DNA from: Pseudomonas sp. TH31
GTDB taxonomy: Bacteria > Pseudomonadota > Gammaproteobacteria > Pseudomonadales > Pseudomonadaceae
Direction of reading: 5' to 3'
Length of the DNA stretch: 64,000 bases
Assembly: GCF_016650815.1 (NCBI RefSeq)
Contig: NZ_JAEKEZ010000014.1
Location: forward strand, 62,001 to 126,000
Of this stretch, positions 23,768 to 33,702 are shown one piece after another. The translations under genes and the position numbers were made by a program. The notes beneath the pieces are model-generated. The model ran no database searches. It was not told where the DNA came from and saw nothing but the letters and a program-made list of their open reading frames with translations. Positions within the stretch are counted from its first letter, which is position 1. The number at the start of each line of letters is the position of its first letter.

Positions 23768-25504
23768 ATGAAAGACACCATTCGCCTGCTGATCCAACAA
23801 GCCATCACCCAACTCGTCAACGAAGGTGTGTTGCCTGAAGGCCTGTCGCCGGCGATCCAGGTGGAAAACTCCCGTGACAAGAAGAACGGCGACTTCGCCA
23901 GCAATATCGCGATGATGCTGGCCAAACCGGCCGGTATGAAGCCGCGCGACCTGGCAGAAAAAATCATCGCCGCGCTGCCGGCTGACAAAAACGTCACCAA
24001 GACCGAAATCGCCGGTCCGGGCTTCCTGAACTTCTTCCAGAACACCCAGGCCCTGGCCTCGCGCCTCGACGCGGCGCTGGCTGACAAGAACGTCGGCGTG
24101 CGCAAGGCCGGCCCGGTGCAGCGCACTGTGGTTGACCTGTCGGCGCCGAACCTGGCCAAGGAGATGCACGTCGGCCACTTGCGCTCGACCATCATCGGCG
24201 ACGGCGTGGCGCGGGTGCTGGAGTTCCTCGGCGACACCGTGATCCGTCAGAACCACGTGGGCGACTGGGGCACCCAGTTCGGCATGCTGATGGCGTACCT
24301 GCAAGAAAACCCGATTACCAGCGACGAACTGTCGGACCTGGAAAACTTCTACCGCGCTGCCAAGCAGCGCTTCGACGAATCCGAAGAGTTCGCTGACCGT
24401 GCCCGCGGCCTGGTGGTCAAGTTGCAGGCCGGCGACGCCGAATGCCTGGCGCTGTGGTCGCGCTTTCGCGAGATCTCGCTGTCCCACTGCCAGGCGATCT
24501 ACGAACAACTGAACGTCAAACTGACCATGGCCGACGTAATGGGCGAAAGTGCCTACAACGACGACCTGATCAACGTGGTCAACGACCTCAAGGCTGCCGG
24601 CCTGTTGGTCGAGAGCAACGGCGCCCAGTGCGTGTTCCTCGACGAGTTCAAGAACGCCGACGGCGACCCGTTGCCGGTGATCATCGTCAAGGCCGACGGC
24701 GGCTACCTCTACGCCACCACCGACCTGGCGGCCGTGCGTTATCGCAGCAGCAAGCTGAAGGCTGATCGTGCGTTGTACTTCGTCGACCAGCGTCAGGCCC
24801 TGCACTTCCAGCAAGTGTTCCAGGTCGCGCGCCTGGCTGGTTTCGTCACGCACCCGATGGACATGGAACACATGGGCTTCGGCACCATGAACGGCGCCGA
24901 TGGCCGTCCGTTCAAGACCCGTGATGGCGGCACCGTGAAACTGGTCGATCTGCTGACCGAAGCCAAGGACCGCGCCTACACCCTGGTGAAAGAGAAGAAC
25001 CCGGAGCTGGCCGAAGACGAGTTGCGCAGTATCGCCAAGGTCGTGGGCATCGGCGCGGTGAAATACGCCGACCTGTCCAAGCACCGTACCAGCGACTACA
25101 GCTTCAACTTCGACCTGATGCTGAACTTCGAAGGCAACACCGCGCCGTACCTGCTGTACGCCTACACCCGCGTGGCCGGCGTGTTCCGCAAGCTCGGCAA
25201 GGATTTCAGCGAAGTCGAAGGCCAGATCGTTCTCGAAGCGCCGCACGAACATGAACTGGCGGCCAAACTGGCGCAGTTCGGCGAAGTACTGAACAACGTT
25301 TCCGACAAAGGGACGCCGCACATTCTGTGCACCTACCTGTACGATGTCGCCGGCCTGTTCTCCAGCTTCTACGAGAACTGCCCGATCCTCAGCGCCGACA
25401 CCCCGGCGCTAATGCAGAGCCGTCTGCGCCTCGCCGCGCTGACCGGTCGCACACTCAAGCAAGGCCTGGAACTCTTGGGTCTGGAAACTCTGGAGCGTAT
25501 GTAA
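23768..25504 (+). CDS. argS: Arginyl-tRNA synthetase
   Basis: ArgS charges tRNA-Arg. The 578-aa class I synthetase has the HIGH-box variant [15 protein letters not shown] near residue 140, the N-terminal tRNA D-loop-binding domain ([14 protein letters not shown]), the YATTDLAAV region, and a C-terminal DALR anticodon-binding domain ([16 protein letters not shown]). Class I ArgS normally lacks a strict KMSKS. I start at [15 protein letters not shown] (23768), with GAGA 6 nt upstream. Length is normal, and the gene is followed immediately by the SPOR gene. Confidence 0.97.
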   Translation: MKDTIRLLIQQAITQLVNEGVLPEGLSPAIQVENSRDKKNGDFASNIAMMLAKPAGMKPRDLAEKIIAALPADKNVTKTEIAGPGFLNFFQNTQALASRLDAALADKNVGVRKAGPVQRTVVDLSAPNLAKEMHVGHLRSTIIGDGVARVLEFLGDTVIRQNHVGDWGTQFGMLMAYLQENPITSDELSDLENFYRAAKQRFDESEEFADRARGLVVKLQAGDAECLALWSRFREISLSHCQAIYEQLNVKLTMADVMGESAYNDDLINVVNDLKAAGLLVESNGAQCVFLDEFKNADGDPLPVIIVKADGGYLYATTDLAAVRYRSSKLKADRALYFVDQRQALHFQQVFQVARLAGFVTHPMDMEHMGFGTMNGADGRPFKTRDGGTVKLVDLLTEAKDRAYTLVKEKNPELAEDELRSIAKVVGIGAVKYADLSKHRTSDYSFNFDLMLNFEGNTAPYLLYAYTRVAGVFRKLGKDFSEVEGQIVLEAPHEHELAAKLAQFGEVLNNVSDKGTPHILCTYLYDVAGLFSSFYENCPILSADTPALMQSRLRLAALTGRTLKQGLELLGLETLERM

Positions 25505-25505
25505 G

Positions 25506-26213
25506 TTGGCTGCCAAGAAAAAACCTGCACCCAAGCGCGGCGCCAGTCGTTACACCGCTCCTGCAAAGAAACCGATCCCGGGCTGGTTATGGATGGCCAT
25601 CGGCCTGACCGTCGGCGCGTTTATCGTGTTCCTGATGAAGCTGGAGCCGGGCAAGGGTAGCGAGAGCGTCAAGCGCGAGAAGATCGAGCAGCAGAAAGCC
25701 AGCAAGATCGCCGAGGCCAACAAGACGCCACCGAGCCCGACGCAACCGGTGAAGCCGAAGTACGACTTCTATACCTTGCTGCCGGAATCGGAAGTGATCG
25801 TGCCGCCGGACGCGGTGCCGGAGAAAACCCTGCCGACACCACAAGTGCCGACGGTGCCAACCACCCCGGTGACGCCAGAACAAGCGGCGAAGATCGACAC
25901 CGCGCGGGCGCAGGCGGCGCTGTCCGGGATCACCCCGCCACCCGCGCCACCGGTTTCCAAAGCGGCGCCAGTGACCAGGTTCTTCCTGCAGGCCGGTTCG
26001 TTCCGCAAGCAGGCTGACGCCGACAAGGTTCGCGCACAGATCATCTTGCTCGGTCAGGCGGTGGCGGTTGAATCCGGCACGGTGAAAGATGAAACCTGGT
26101 ATCGGGTTTTGGTTGGACCGTTCAGCAACCGTGAACAACTGACCACTGCCCAGAAACAACTGGCCGGCAGCGGCTTCAGCAACCTGTTGTTACAACAACG
26201 CCAGAGCCGCTGA
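25506..26213 (+). CDS. SPOR-domain membrane protein, FtsN-like layout
   Basis: The 235-aa protein begins at a TTG one base after the argS stop. A basic cytoplasmic tail (MAAKKKPAPKRGASRY) precedes one membrane helix near 25-43 (GWLWMAIGLTVGAFIVFLM), a Pro/Thr-rich periplasmic linker, and a C-terminal SPOR domain (about 155-230: RFFLQAGSFRKQADADKVRA, WYRVLVGPFSNREQL). SPOR domains bind septal peptidoglycan, so a cell-division role is likely. The layout resembles FtsN, but I see no clear FtsN activation peptide and leave it unnamed. It is probably cotranscribed with argS. Confidence 0.9.
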   Translation: MAAKKKPAPKRGASRYTAPAKKPIPGWLWMAIGLTVGAFIVFLMKLEPGKGSESVKREKIEQQKASKIAEANKTPPSPTQPVKPKYDFYTLLPESEVIVPPDAVPEKTLPTPQVPTVPTTPVTPEQAAKIDTARAQAALSGITPPPAPPVSKAAPVTRFFLQAGSFRKQADADKVRAQIILLGQAVAVESGTVKDETWYRVLVGPFSNREQLTTAQKQLAGSGFSNLLLQQRQSR

Positions 26214-26250
26214 TTTCTGCCACTGCAGCTCCCACAGGAGACACATATCC

Positions 26251-26352
26251 CTGTAGGAGCTGCCGCAGGCTGCGATCTTTTCTGGGGTTGCAGGTTACTT
26301 GTCTGGAAAAAAAGAGCAAGATCAAAAGATCGCAGCCTTCGGCAGCTCCTAC
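26251..26352. repeat. Inverted repeat pair, GATCGCAGCCT family
   Basis: CTGTAGGAGCTGCCGCAGGC TGCGATCTTTT and its inverse AAAAGATCGCAGCCTTCGGC AGCTCCTACG are separated by about 40 bp of unique sequence. The arms differ (CTGCGG versus CTTCGG), so the two halves come from different subtypes. Confidence 0.8.
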
Positions 26353-26388
26353 GCGCCTCGCACCGCTCGTCCCCCGCCTCGTCCTACA

Positions 26389-26416
26389 GTTGAAAAACGC
26401 TCCACCACCCCCATAT
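26389..26416 (+). promoter_or_regulatory. Heat-shock (sigma32/RpoH) promoter of hslVU
   Basis: GTTGAAA (26389-26395), 13 bp, then CCCCATAT (26409-26416). This fits the RpoH consensus CTTGAAA-N11-16-CCCCATNT with one -35 mismatch and a perfect -10. It lies 46 bp before hslV, a classic heat-shock operon. Confidence 0.8.
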
Positions 26417-26461
26417 GAGTTGGCATAAGGCATTTTCGCCCCGCTGCGTGGAGACTCTCCC

Positions 26462-26992
26462 TTGACCACCATCGTTTCAGTTCGCCGCCACGGCAAAGTC
26501 GTCATGGGCGGCGACGGCCAGGTTTCTCTCGGCAATACCGTGATGAAAGGCAACGCGAAGAAAGTTCGCCGCCTGTACCACGGCCAGGTCATCGCCGGTT
26601 TTGCCGGGGCTACCGCTGACGCCTTCACCCTGTTCGAGCGTTTTGAAGGCCAGCTCGAGAAACATCAGGGTCACCTGGTTCGCGCCGCCGTCGAACTCGC
26701 CAAAGAATGGCGCACCGACCGTTCCCTCAGCCGCCTCGAAGCCATGCTCGCCGTCGCCAACAAAGACGCATCCTTGATCATCACCGGCAACGGTGACGTC
26801 GTTGAACCCGAAGAAGGCCTGATCGCCATGGGTTCCGGTGGCGGTTACGCCCAGGCCGCCGCGAGTGCCCTGCTGAAGAAAACCGATTTGTCGGCTCGGG
26901 AAATCGTCGAAACCGCGCTCGGCATCGCCGGCGACATCTGTGTATTCACCAACCATACCTTCACCATTGAGGAGCAGGACCTCGCCGAGTAA
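26462..26992 (+). CDS. hslV: ATP-dependent protease peptidase subunit HslV
   Basis: HslV is the proteasome-beta-like threonine peptidase of the HslUV protease. Met removal exposes the catalytic Thr of [40 protein letters not shown] carries the active-site lysine. The start is TTG with GGAG upstream. The 176 aa are normal. hslU follows after 54 bp under the same heat-shock promoter. Confidence 0.97.
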   Translation: MTTIVSVRRHGKVVMGGDGQVSLGNTVMKGNAKKVRRLYHGQVIAGFAGATADAFTLFERFEGQLEKHQGHLVRAAVELAKEWRTDRSLSRLEAMLAVANKDASLIITGNGDVVEPEEGLIAMGSGGGYAQAAASALLKKTDLSAREIVETALGIAGDICVFTNHTFTIEEQDLAE

Positions 26993-27046
26993 GCCTGTTT
27001 CGGCCTAGCGCCACGGCTCGCTTTTGCTAGAGGACCGCCAATTACT

Positions 27047-28384
27047 ATGTCCATGACTCCCCGTGAAATCGTCCACGAACTCAATCGCCATATCATTGGC
27101 CAGGACGATGCCAAGCGCGCCGTCGCCATCGCGCTGCGTAACCGCTGGCGCCGGATGCAGCTGCCTGAAGAGCTGCGCGTTGAAGTAACGCCAAAGAACA
27201 TCCTGATGATCGGCCCGACTGGTGTCGGTAAAACCGAGATCGCCCGTCGCCTGGCCAAACTGGCGAACGCGCCGTTCATCAAGGTCGAAGCGACCAAGTT
27301 CACCGAAGTCGGCTATGTCGGCCGCGACGTTGAATCGATCATTCGTGACCTCGCCGACGCCGCGATCAAGCTGCTGCGCGAACAGGAAATGACCAAGGTT
27401 CGCCACCGCGCCGAAGACGCCGCCGAAGAGCGCATCCTCGACGCCCTGCTGCCGCCGGCACGCATGGGCTTCAGTAACGAAGAAGCACCGTCGGCCGATT
27501 CCAATACCCGTCAGCTGTTCCGCAAGCGCCTGCGTGAAGGCCAGCTGGATGACAAGGAGATCGAAATCGAAGTCGCCGAAGTCGCGGGCGTCGATATCTC
27601 CGCGCCACCGGGCATGGAAGAGATGACCAACCAGTTGCAGAGCCTCTTCGCCAACATGGGCAAAGGCAAAAAGAAAAGCCGCAAGCTCAAGGTCAAGGAA
27701 GCGCTGAAACTGGTCCGTGACGAAGAAGCCGGTCGCCTGGTCAACGATGAAGAGTTGAAGGCCAAGGCGCTGGAAGCCGTCGAGCAGCACGGCATCGTGT
27801 TCATCGACGAAATCGACAAGGTCGCCAAGCGCGGAAATTCCGGTGGCATCGACGTGTCCCGCGAAGGCGTACAGCGTGACTTACTGCCGCTGATCGAGGG
27901 CTGCACCGTCAACACCAAACTGGGCATGGTCAAGACTGACCACATCCTGTTCATCGCTTCCGGTGCGTTCCACCTGAGCAAGCCGAGCGATCTGGTGCCT
28001 GAGTTGCAGGGTCGCCTGCCGATCCGCGTCGAGTTGAAAGCGCTGACCCCGGAAGACTTCGAACGTATTCTCAGCGAGCCGCATGCATCGCTCACCGAGC
28101 AATACTGCGCACTGCTGAAAACCGAAGGCCTGACCATCGAGTTCCAGCCGGACGGGATCAAGCGCATTGCCGAGATCGCCTGGCAGGTCAACGAGAAGAC
28201 CGAGAACATCGGCGCCCGTCGCCTGCACACGCTGCTTGAGCGCCTGCTGGAAGAGGTGTCGTTCAGCGCCGGTGATCTGGCCAGCGCCCACGACGACAAG
28301 GTGATCCTGATCGACGCCGACTACGTCAACAGCCACCTCGGCGAATTGGCACAGAACGAAGACCTGTCCCGTTATATCCTGTAG
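27047..28384 (+). CDS. hslU: HslU ATPase, unfoldase of the HslUV protease
   Basis: HslU is the hexameric AAA+ ring that unfolds substrates for HslV. The 445-aa protein has Walker [18 protein letters not shown] near residue 59, the pore-loop [14 protein letters not shown], the intermediate I-domain (about 110-245), Walker [15 protein letters not shown], sensor-2 [16 protein letters not shown], and the conserved C-terminal EDLSRYIL that docks into HslV. It is complete and in the expected operon. Confidence 0.98.
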   Translation: MSMTPREIVHELNRHIIGQDDAKRAVAIALRNRWRRMQLPEELRVEVTPKNILMIGPTGVGKTEIARRLAKLANAPFIKVEATKFTEVGYVGRDVESIIRDLADAAIKLLREQEMTKVRHRAEDAAEERILDALLPPARMGFSNEEAPSADSNTRQLFRKRLREGQLDDKEIEIEVAEVAGVDISAPPGMEEMTNQLQSLFANMGKGKKKSRKLKVKEALKLVRDEEAGRLVNDEELKAKALEAVEQHGIVFIDEIDKVAKRGNSGGIDVSREGVQRDLLPLIEGCTVNTKLGMVKTDHILFIASGAFHLSKPSDLVPELQGRLPIRVELKALTPEDFERILSEPHASLTEQYCALLKTEGLTIEFQPDGIKRIAEIAWQVNEKTENIGARRLHTLLERLLEEVSFSAGDLASAHDDKVILIDADYVNSHLGELAQNEDLSRYIL

Positions 28385-28397
28385 GTCTCCTGTTCCC

Positions 28398-28482
28398 CTG
28401 GTAGGAGCTGCCGCAGGCTGCGATCTTTTGATCTTTCAAGATCAAAGATCAAAAGATCGCAGCCTGCGGCAGCTCCTACCAG
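28398..28482. repeat. Near-perfect inverted repeat, GATCGCAGCCT family
   Basis: CTGGTAGGAGCTGCCGCAGG CTGCGATCTTTTGATCTTT is followed by a few bases and its complement, making a roughly 38-bp stem. It sits between hslU and the DUF971 gene and may also act as a transcription barrier. Confidence 0.85.
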
Positions 28483-28510
28483 GGTGCTCCACCAAGACGG
28501 ACGACCTGTC

Positions 28511-28888
28511 ATGACCCAGTTGCCCACCGACATCAAACTGCACAAAGCCTCGAAAACCCTGTCGCTGAAATACGCGTCCGGCGAGGAATATCACCTGCCC
28601 GCCGAGTTCCTTCGGGTGCACTCTCCTTCCGCCGAGGTCCAGGGCCATGGCAAACCTATCCTGCAATTTGGCAAGATCGCCGTCGGCCTGAGCAAGGTAG
28701 AACCGGCCGGTCAGTACGCACTGAAATTGACCTTCGATGACGGCCACGACAGCGGCCTGTTCACTTGGGAATATCTGTACGAACTGGCGCGACGTCATGA
28801 CGCACTCTGGGATGATTATCTTGCCGAGCTCAAAGCCGCCGGCAAAACCCGCGATCCAAGCCAGTCCATCGTCAAGCTGATGCTCTAG
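28511..28888 (+). CDS. DUF971 (butyrobetaine hydroxylase-like N-terminal domain) protein
   Basis: The 125-aa protein reads MTQLPTDIKLHKASKTLSLK then YASGEEYHLPAEFLRVHSPS, with a C-terminal helix LFTWEYLYELARRHDALWDD. This matches the small DUF971 family, whose fold also forms the N-terminal domain of gamma-butyrobetaine hydroxylases; some members bind iron or Fe-S clusters. No catalytic domain is present. The biochemical role is not known. The gene sits between hslU and phaC1, a conserved Pseudomonas position. Confidence 0.85.
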   Translation: MTQLPTDIKLHKASKTLSLKYASGEEYHLPAEFLRVHSPSAEVQGHGKPILQFGKIAVGLSKVEPAGQYALKLTFDDGHDSGLFTWEYLYELARRHDALWDDYLAELKAAGKTRDPSQSIVKLML

Positions 28889-29005
28889 GTCAGGCTTCTT
28901 GCTCTTTAGAGGGCATTTTCTAATTTCATCTGTTTGAATGCTCTGCTGTCAGGCTGAGGATCGGCCTGCTTGCGAAAAAAATTAAACTCGGGTAACCAAT
29001 GGAGC

Positions 29006-29021
29006 TGGCAAGTTCCCTGCA
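29006..29021 (+). promoter_or_regulatory. Possible sigma54 (RpoN) promoter of phaC1
   Basis: TGGCAAGTTCCCTGCA has the invariant GG-N10-GC of -24/-12 promoters and lies about 126 bp before the phaC1 start. RpoN-type sequences have been described upstream of phaC1 in Pseudomonas. The -12 half (CTGC rather than TTGC) is imperfect. Otherwise the 258-bp gap shows nothing I recognise. Confidence 0.5.
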
Positions 29022-29146
29022 GTGCTCGTTGTACTAAAAAGCAGCGATGCAGAATTAACGGTCACCCGAGCAGCAGTACCTGATATTGGTTGTGTGACTA
29101 CACGGCTGGGCTCAGGTACTCGTCTCAGGACAATGGAGCGTCGTAG

Positions 29147-30826
29147 ATGAGTAACAAGAACAACGATGACCTGAAGTATCAAGCCTCGGAAAACACCCTG
29201 GGGCTTAATCCAGTTGTTGGGCTGCGTGGAAAGGATCTACTGGCTTCTGCTCGAATGGTGCTCAGGCAGGCCATCAAACAACCGATTCACAGTGTCAAAC
29301 ATGTCGCTCATTTCAGTCTCGAACTCAAGAACGTGTTGTTTGGTAAATCCGAGCTGCAACCGCCAGGCGAAGACCGTCGCTTCGCCGATCCGGCCTGGAG
29401 CCAGAACCCGCTCTACAAACGTTATTTGCAGACTTACCTGGCGTGGCGCAAGGAACTCCATGCCTGGATCGACGACAGCAGCCTGTCGCCCAAAGACGTC
29501 GCCCGCGGACACTTCGTGATCAACCTCATGACCGAAGCCATGGCCCCGACCAACAGTGCGGCCAACCCTGCGGCGGTCAAACGCTTCTTCGAAACCGGCG
29601 GCAAGAGCCTGCTCGACGGTCTCTCCCACCTGGCCAAGGACATCGTCCATAACGGTGGCATGCCGAGCCAGGTCAACATGGGCGCCTTCGAAGTCGGCAA
29701 GTCGCTTGGCGTGACCGAAGGCGCGGTGGTGTTTCGCAACGACGTGCTGGAGCTGATCCAGTACCGGCCGATCACCGAGCAGGTGTACGAGCGCCCATTG
29801 CTGGTGGTGCCGCCGCAGATCAACAAGTTCTACGTATTCGACTTGAGCCCGGACAAGAGCCTGGCGCGCTTCTGCCTGCGCAATAACGTGCAGACGTTCA
29901 TTGTCAGCTGGCGCAACCCGACCAAGGAACAGCGCGAGTGGGGTCTGTCGACCTACATCGAAGCGCTCAAGGAAGCCGTCGATGTGGTCACCGCGATCAC
30001 CGGCAGCAAAGACGTGAACATGCTTGGCGCCTGTTCCGGCGGCATCACCTGCACCGCCCTGCTGGGTCACTACGCGGCGATCGGCGAGAAGAAGGTCAAC
30101 GCCCTGACCTTGCTGGTGAGCGTGCTGGATACCACCCTGGAAAGCGACGTGGCCCTGTTCGTCGACGAACAGACCCTCGAAGCCGCCAAGCGCCATTCCT
30201 ACCAGGCCGGTGTGCTGGAAGGCCGCGACATGGCGAAAGTCTTCGCCTGGATGCGCCCCAATGACCTGATCTGGAATTACTGGGTCAACAACTACCTGCT
30301 GGGCAACGAGCCGCCGGTGTTCGACATCCTGTTCTGGAACAACGACACCACACGGTTGCCAGCCGCGTTCCACGGTGACCTGATCGAGATGTTCAAAAGT
30401 AACCCACTGATCCGCCCCAACGCACTGGAAGTGTGCGGCACGCCGATCGACCTCAAGCAGGTGACGGCCGACATCTTTTCCCTGGCCGGCACCAACGACC
30501 ACATCACGCCGTGGAAGTCCTGCTACAAGTCGGCGCAGTTGTTTGGTGGCAATGTTGAATTCGTACTGTCCAGCAGCGGGCACATCCAGAGCATTCTGAA
30601 CCCGCCGGGCAACCCGAAATCGCGCTACATGACCAGCATCGACATGCCGGTGAAGGCCGAGGACTGGCAAGAGAACTCCACCAAGCACACCGATTCCTGG
30701 TGGCTGCACTGGCAGGCGTGGCAGGCCGAGCGCTCAGGCAAGTTGAAGAAATCCCCGACCATACTGGGCAACAAAACCTACACCGCCGGCGAAGCTGCGC
30801 CGGGCACTTACGTACATGAGCGGTAA
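29147..30826 (+). CDS. phaC1: Class II poly(3-hydroxyalkanoate) synthase 1
   Basis: PhaC1 polymerises medium-chain (R)-3-hydroxyacyl-CoA into storage polyester on granules. The 559-aa protein has the lipase-like box MLGACSGGI with nucleophile Cys296, Asp451 (AGTNDHITPW) and His479 (SSSGHIQSI), all at the positions known for Pseudomonas synthases. The N-terminal domain (GLRGKDLLASARMVLRQA) and C-terminal APGTYVHER are typical. The start is ATG after GGAGCGTCGTAG. It is the first gene of phaC1ZC2D. Confidence 0.97.
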   Translation: MSNKNNDDLKYQASENTLGLNPVVGLRGKDLLASARMVLRQAIKQPIHSVKHVAHFSLELKNVLFGKSELQPPGEDRRFADPAWSQNPLYKRYLQTYLAWRKELHAWIDDSSLSPKDVARGHFVINLMTEAMAPTNSAANPAAVKRFFETGGKSLLDGLSHLAKDIVHNGGMPSQVNMGAFEVGKSLGVTEGAVVFRNDVLELIQYRPITEQVYERPLLVVPPQINKFYVFDLSPDKSLARFCLRNNVQTFIVSWRNPTKEQREWGLSTYIEALKEAVDVVTAITGSKDVNMLGACSGGITCTALLGHYAAIGEKKVNALTLLVSVLDTTLESDVALFVDEQTLEAAKRHSYQAGVLEGRDMAKVFAWMRPNDLIWNYWVNNYLLGNEPPVFDILFWNNDTTRLPAAFHGDLIEMFKSNPLIRPNALEVCGTPIDLKQVTADIFSLAGTNDHITPWKSCYKSAQLFGGNVEFVLSSSGHIQSILNPPGNPKSRYMTSIDMPVKAEDWQENSTKHTDSWWLHWQAWQAERSGKLKKSPTILGNKTYTAGEAAPGTYVHER

Positions 30827-30841
30827 CTGACACACCTCGCG

Positions 30842-30934
30842 CCCCTGTAGGAGCTGCCGCAGGCTGCGATCTTTTGATCTTGGTTAAGAGAGTCAAGATC
30901 AAAAGATCGCAGCCTGCGGCAGCTCCTACAGGGG
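30842..30934. repeat. Inverted repeat, GATCGCAGCCT family, between phaC1 and phaZ
   Basis: CCCCTGTAGGAGCTGCCGCA GGCTGCGATCTTTTGATCTT is mirrored by AAGATCAAAAGATCGCAGCC TGCGGCAGCTCCTACAGGGG, a 40-bp perfect stem around about 13 bp. In the phaC1-phaZ transcript it would form a strong hairpin that could attenuate or stabilise expression. Confidence 0.88.
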
Positions 30935-30976
30935 ATCGAGGATGAATTTTAGAAAGTGACCCACAGGGCCAGAAGC

Positions 30977-31830
30977 ATGCCGCAACCGTTCATTTTTCGT
31001 ACCGTCGACCTGGATGGCCAGACCCTCCGCACCGCGGTACGCCCCGGCAAGCCTCACTTGACGCCCTTGCTGATTTTCAACGGCATCGGCGCCAACCTTG
31101 AGCTGGTATTTCCGTTCGTCGCGGCGCTGGACCCGGACCTGGAAGTCATCGCTTTCGACGTTCCCGGTGTCGGCGGCTCGTCGACGCCGAACCGGCCATA
31201 TCGCTTTCCGGGCCTGGCGAAACTCACGGCACGGATGCTCGACTATCTCGACTACGGACAGGTCAACGTGATCGGCGTGTCCTGGGGCGGCGCCCTGGCG
31301 CAGCAGTTCGCCTACGACTATCCCGAGCGCTGCAAAAAACTGGTGCTGGCCGCCACGGCGGCCGGTGCGGTGATGGTGCCCGGCAAGCCGAAAGTCCTGT
31401 GGATGATGGCCAGCCCCCGGCGTTACATCCAGCCGTCCCACGTGATCCGCATTGCACCGATGATCTACGGCGGCTCGTTCCGTCGCGACCCGACACTGGC
31501 GGCCAGCCATGCGGCGAAGGTGCGTTCGGCGGGCAAGCTCGGTTACTACTGGCAACTGTTCGCCGGCCTCGGCTGGACCAGCATTCACTGGCTGCACAAG
31601 ATCCACCAGCCGACGCTGGTGCTGGCGGGCGACGACGATCCGCTGATCCCGCTGATCAACATGCGCATGCTCGCCTGGCGGATTCCCAACGCCCAATTGC
31701 ACATCATCGATGACGGGCATCTGTTCCTGATTACCGGGCCGAAGCGGTGGCGCCGATCATCATGAAATTCCTCGAGGAAGAACGTCAGCGTGCGGTGATG
31801 CATCCGCACCCGACACCATTGGGCGGCTAA
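30977..31830 (+). CDS. phaZ: Intracellular medium-chain PHA depolymerase (frameshifted here)
   Basis: PhaZ hydrolyses stored mcl-PHA to release 3-hydroxy fatty acids. This alpha/beta hydrolase has catalytic Ser102 (VIGVSWGGALA), Asp221 (LAGDDDPLIP) and His248 (DDGHLFLIT), matching the known Pseudomonas triad. I start at MPQPFIFRTVDLDGQTL; the frame extends 7 codons upstream. The frame breaks at 31734-31738, where ATTACCGGGCCG needs one C (ACCCGGGCC) to read ITRAEAVAPIIMKFLEEERQ and end at TPLGG. The corrected length is 284 aa, which is normal. Only about 30 C-terminal residues would change if the break were real. Confidence 0.93.
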
Positions 31831-31960
31831 TCCGCCCCGGCTTTTTGTTAATGGGAAAGGGACGGCAGGACGCCTTACCGCGCAACAACCCATAACAGCG
31901 TCTATGGTGATCTGGTTCGGTGTGTTTGTTTTTGGCCTGAAGACGAAGGAGTGTTGACTC

Positions 31961-33643
31961 ATGCGCGAAAAACCAGCGACGGGCTCGTTGCCCTCTCCCG
32001 CCGCCTTCATCAACGCACAAAGTGCGATTACCGGTCTGCGCGGCCGGGATCTGTTGTCGACCCTGCGCAGCGTGGCGGCCCACGGTTTGCGCAACCCGGT
32101 GCACAGCGCCCGGCACGCCCTGAAACTGGGTGGCCAGTTGGGCCGTGTGCTGCTGGGGGAAACCCTGCATCCGACCAACCCGCAGGACAGTCGCTTTGCC
32201 GACCCGGCGTGGAGCCTCAACCCGTTTTACCGGCGTAGCTTGCAGGCCTACCTGAGCTGGCAGAAACAGGTCAAGACCTGGATCGACGAGAGCAACATGA
32301 GCCCGGACGATCGCGCCCGCGCCCACTTCGCTTTTGCCCTGCTCAACGATGCCGTGTCGCCCTCCAATACCCTGCTCAATCCGTTGGCGATCAAGGAGAT
32401 TTTCAACTCCGGCGGCAACAGCCTGGTGCGCGGCCTCAGTCACCTGGTCGACGATTTCCTGCACAACGATGGCTTGCCCCGGCAAGTCACCAAGCAAGCC
32501 TTCGAGGTCGGTAAAACCGTCGCCACCACTACCGGTTCGGTAGTGTTTCGCAACGAGCTGCTGGAGCTGATCCAGTACAAGCCGATGAGCGAAAAACAAT
32601 ATTCAAAACCGCTGCTGGTGGTGCCACCGCAGATCAACAAGTACTACATTTTCGACCTGAGCCCGCACAACAGCTTCGTCCAGTTCGCCCTGAAAAACGG
32701 CCTGCAAACCTTCATGATCAGTTGGCGCAACCCGGATGTGCGTCACCGAGAGTGGGGGCTCTCGACCTACGTTGAGGCCGTGGAAGAAGCAATGAACGTC
32801 TGCCGGGCGATCACCGGCGCACGCGAGGTCAACCTGATGGGCGCCTGCGCCGGCGGGCTGACGATTGCCGCGTTGCAAGGTCATCTTCAGGCCAAGCGAC
32901 AACTGCGGCGAGTCTCCAGCGCGACCTACCTGGTGAGCCTGCTCGACAGCCAGATGGACAGCCCGGCCACCCTGTTCGCCGACGAACAAACCCTGGAAGC
33001 GGCCAAGCGCCGCTCCTATCAGAAGGGCGTGCTGGACGGTCGCGACATGGCCAAAGTGTTCGCCTGGATGCGCCCCAACGATTTGATCTGGAGCTACTTC
33101 GTCAACAACTACCTGCTGGGCAAGGAGCCGCCGGCATTCGACATTCTCTACTGGAACAACGACAACACGCGCCTGCCCGCGGCGTTCCATGGCGACCTGC
33201 TGGACTTCTTCAAGCACAACCCGCTGAGCCATCCGGGCGGTCTTGAGGTGTGTGGCACACCAATCGATTTGCAGAAAGTCACGGTCGACAGTTTCAGCGT
33301 GGCCGGCATGAACGACCACATCACTCCGTGGGATGCGGTGTATCGCTCGACCCTGCTGCTGGGTGGCGAGCGGCGCTTCGTGTTGTCCAACAGCGGCCAT
33401 GTACAGAGCATCCTCAACCCGCCTTCCAACCCGAAAGCCAACTTTGTCGAAAGCCCGAAACTGAGCAGCGACCCGCGTGCCTGGTATTACGACGCCAAGC
33501 AAACCGACGGCAGTTGGTGGACGCAATGGCTGAGCTGGATTCAGGAGCGCTCCGGCGCGCAAAAAGAAACCCACATGGCCCTCGGCAACGCCAACTATCC
33601 ACCGATGGAAGCCGCACCCGGCACTTACGTCCGCGTGCGCTGA
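31961..33643 (+). CDS. phaC2: Class II poly(3-hydroxyalkanoate) synthase 2
   Basis: This is the second mcl-PHA synthase, 560 aa and in the same register as PhaC1: nucleophile Cys296 in LMGACAGGL, Asp in AGMNDHITPW and His in NSGHVQSIL. It has AGGAG 9 nt before the ATG. PhaC1 and PhaC2 arose by duplication around phaZ, the standard phaC1-phaZ-phaC2 arrangement. Confidence 0.97.
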   Translation: MREKPATGSLPSPAAFINAQSAITGLRGRDLLSTLRSVAAHGLRNPVHSARHALKLGGQLGRVLLGETLHPTNPQDSRFADPAWSLNPFYRRSLQAYLSWQKQVKTWIDESNMSPDDRARAHFAFALLNDAVSPSNTLLNPLAIKEIFNSGGNSLVRGLSHLVDDFLHNDGLPRQVTKQAFEVGKTVATTTGSVVFRNELLELIQYKPMSEKQYSKPLLVVPPQINKYYIFDLSPHNSFVQFALKNGLQTFMISWRNPDVRHREWGLSTYVEAVEEAMNVCRAITGAREVNLMGACAGGLTIAALQGHLQAKRQLRRVSSATYLVSLLDSQMDSPATLFADEQTLEAAKRRSYQKGVLDGRDMAKVFAWMRPNDLIWSYFVNNYLLGKEPPAFDILYWNNDNTRLPAAFHGDLLDFFKHNPLSHPGGLEVCGTPIDLQKVTVDSFSVAGMNDHITPWDAVYRSTLLLGGERRFVLSNSGHVQSILNPPSNPKANFVESPKLSSDPRAWYYDAKQTDGSWWTQWLSWIQERSGAQKETHMALGNANYPPMEAAPGTYVRVR

Positions 33644-33702
33644 CGCTCAACCCACCACGGCCGAAGCAGGCCGTGGCATGACTCGACCATTAAGAAGACT
33701 GG

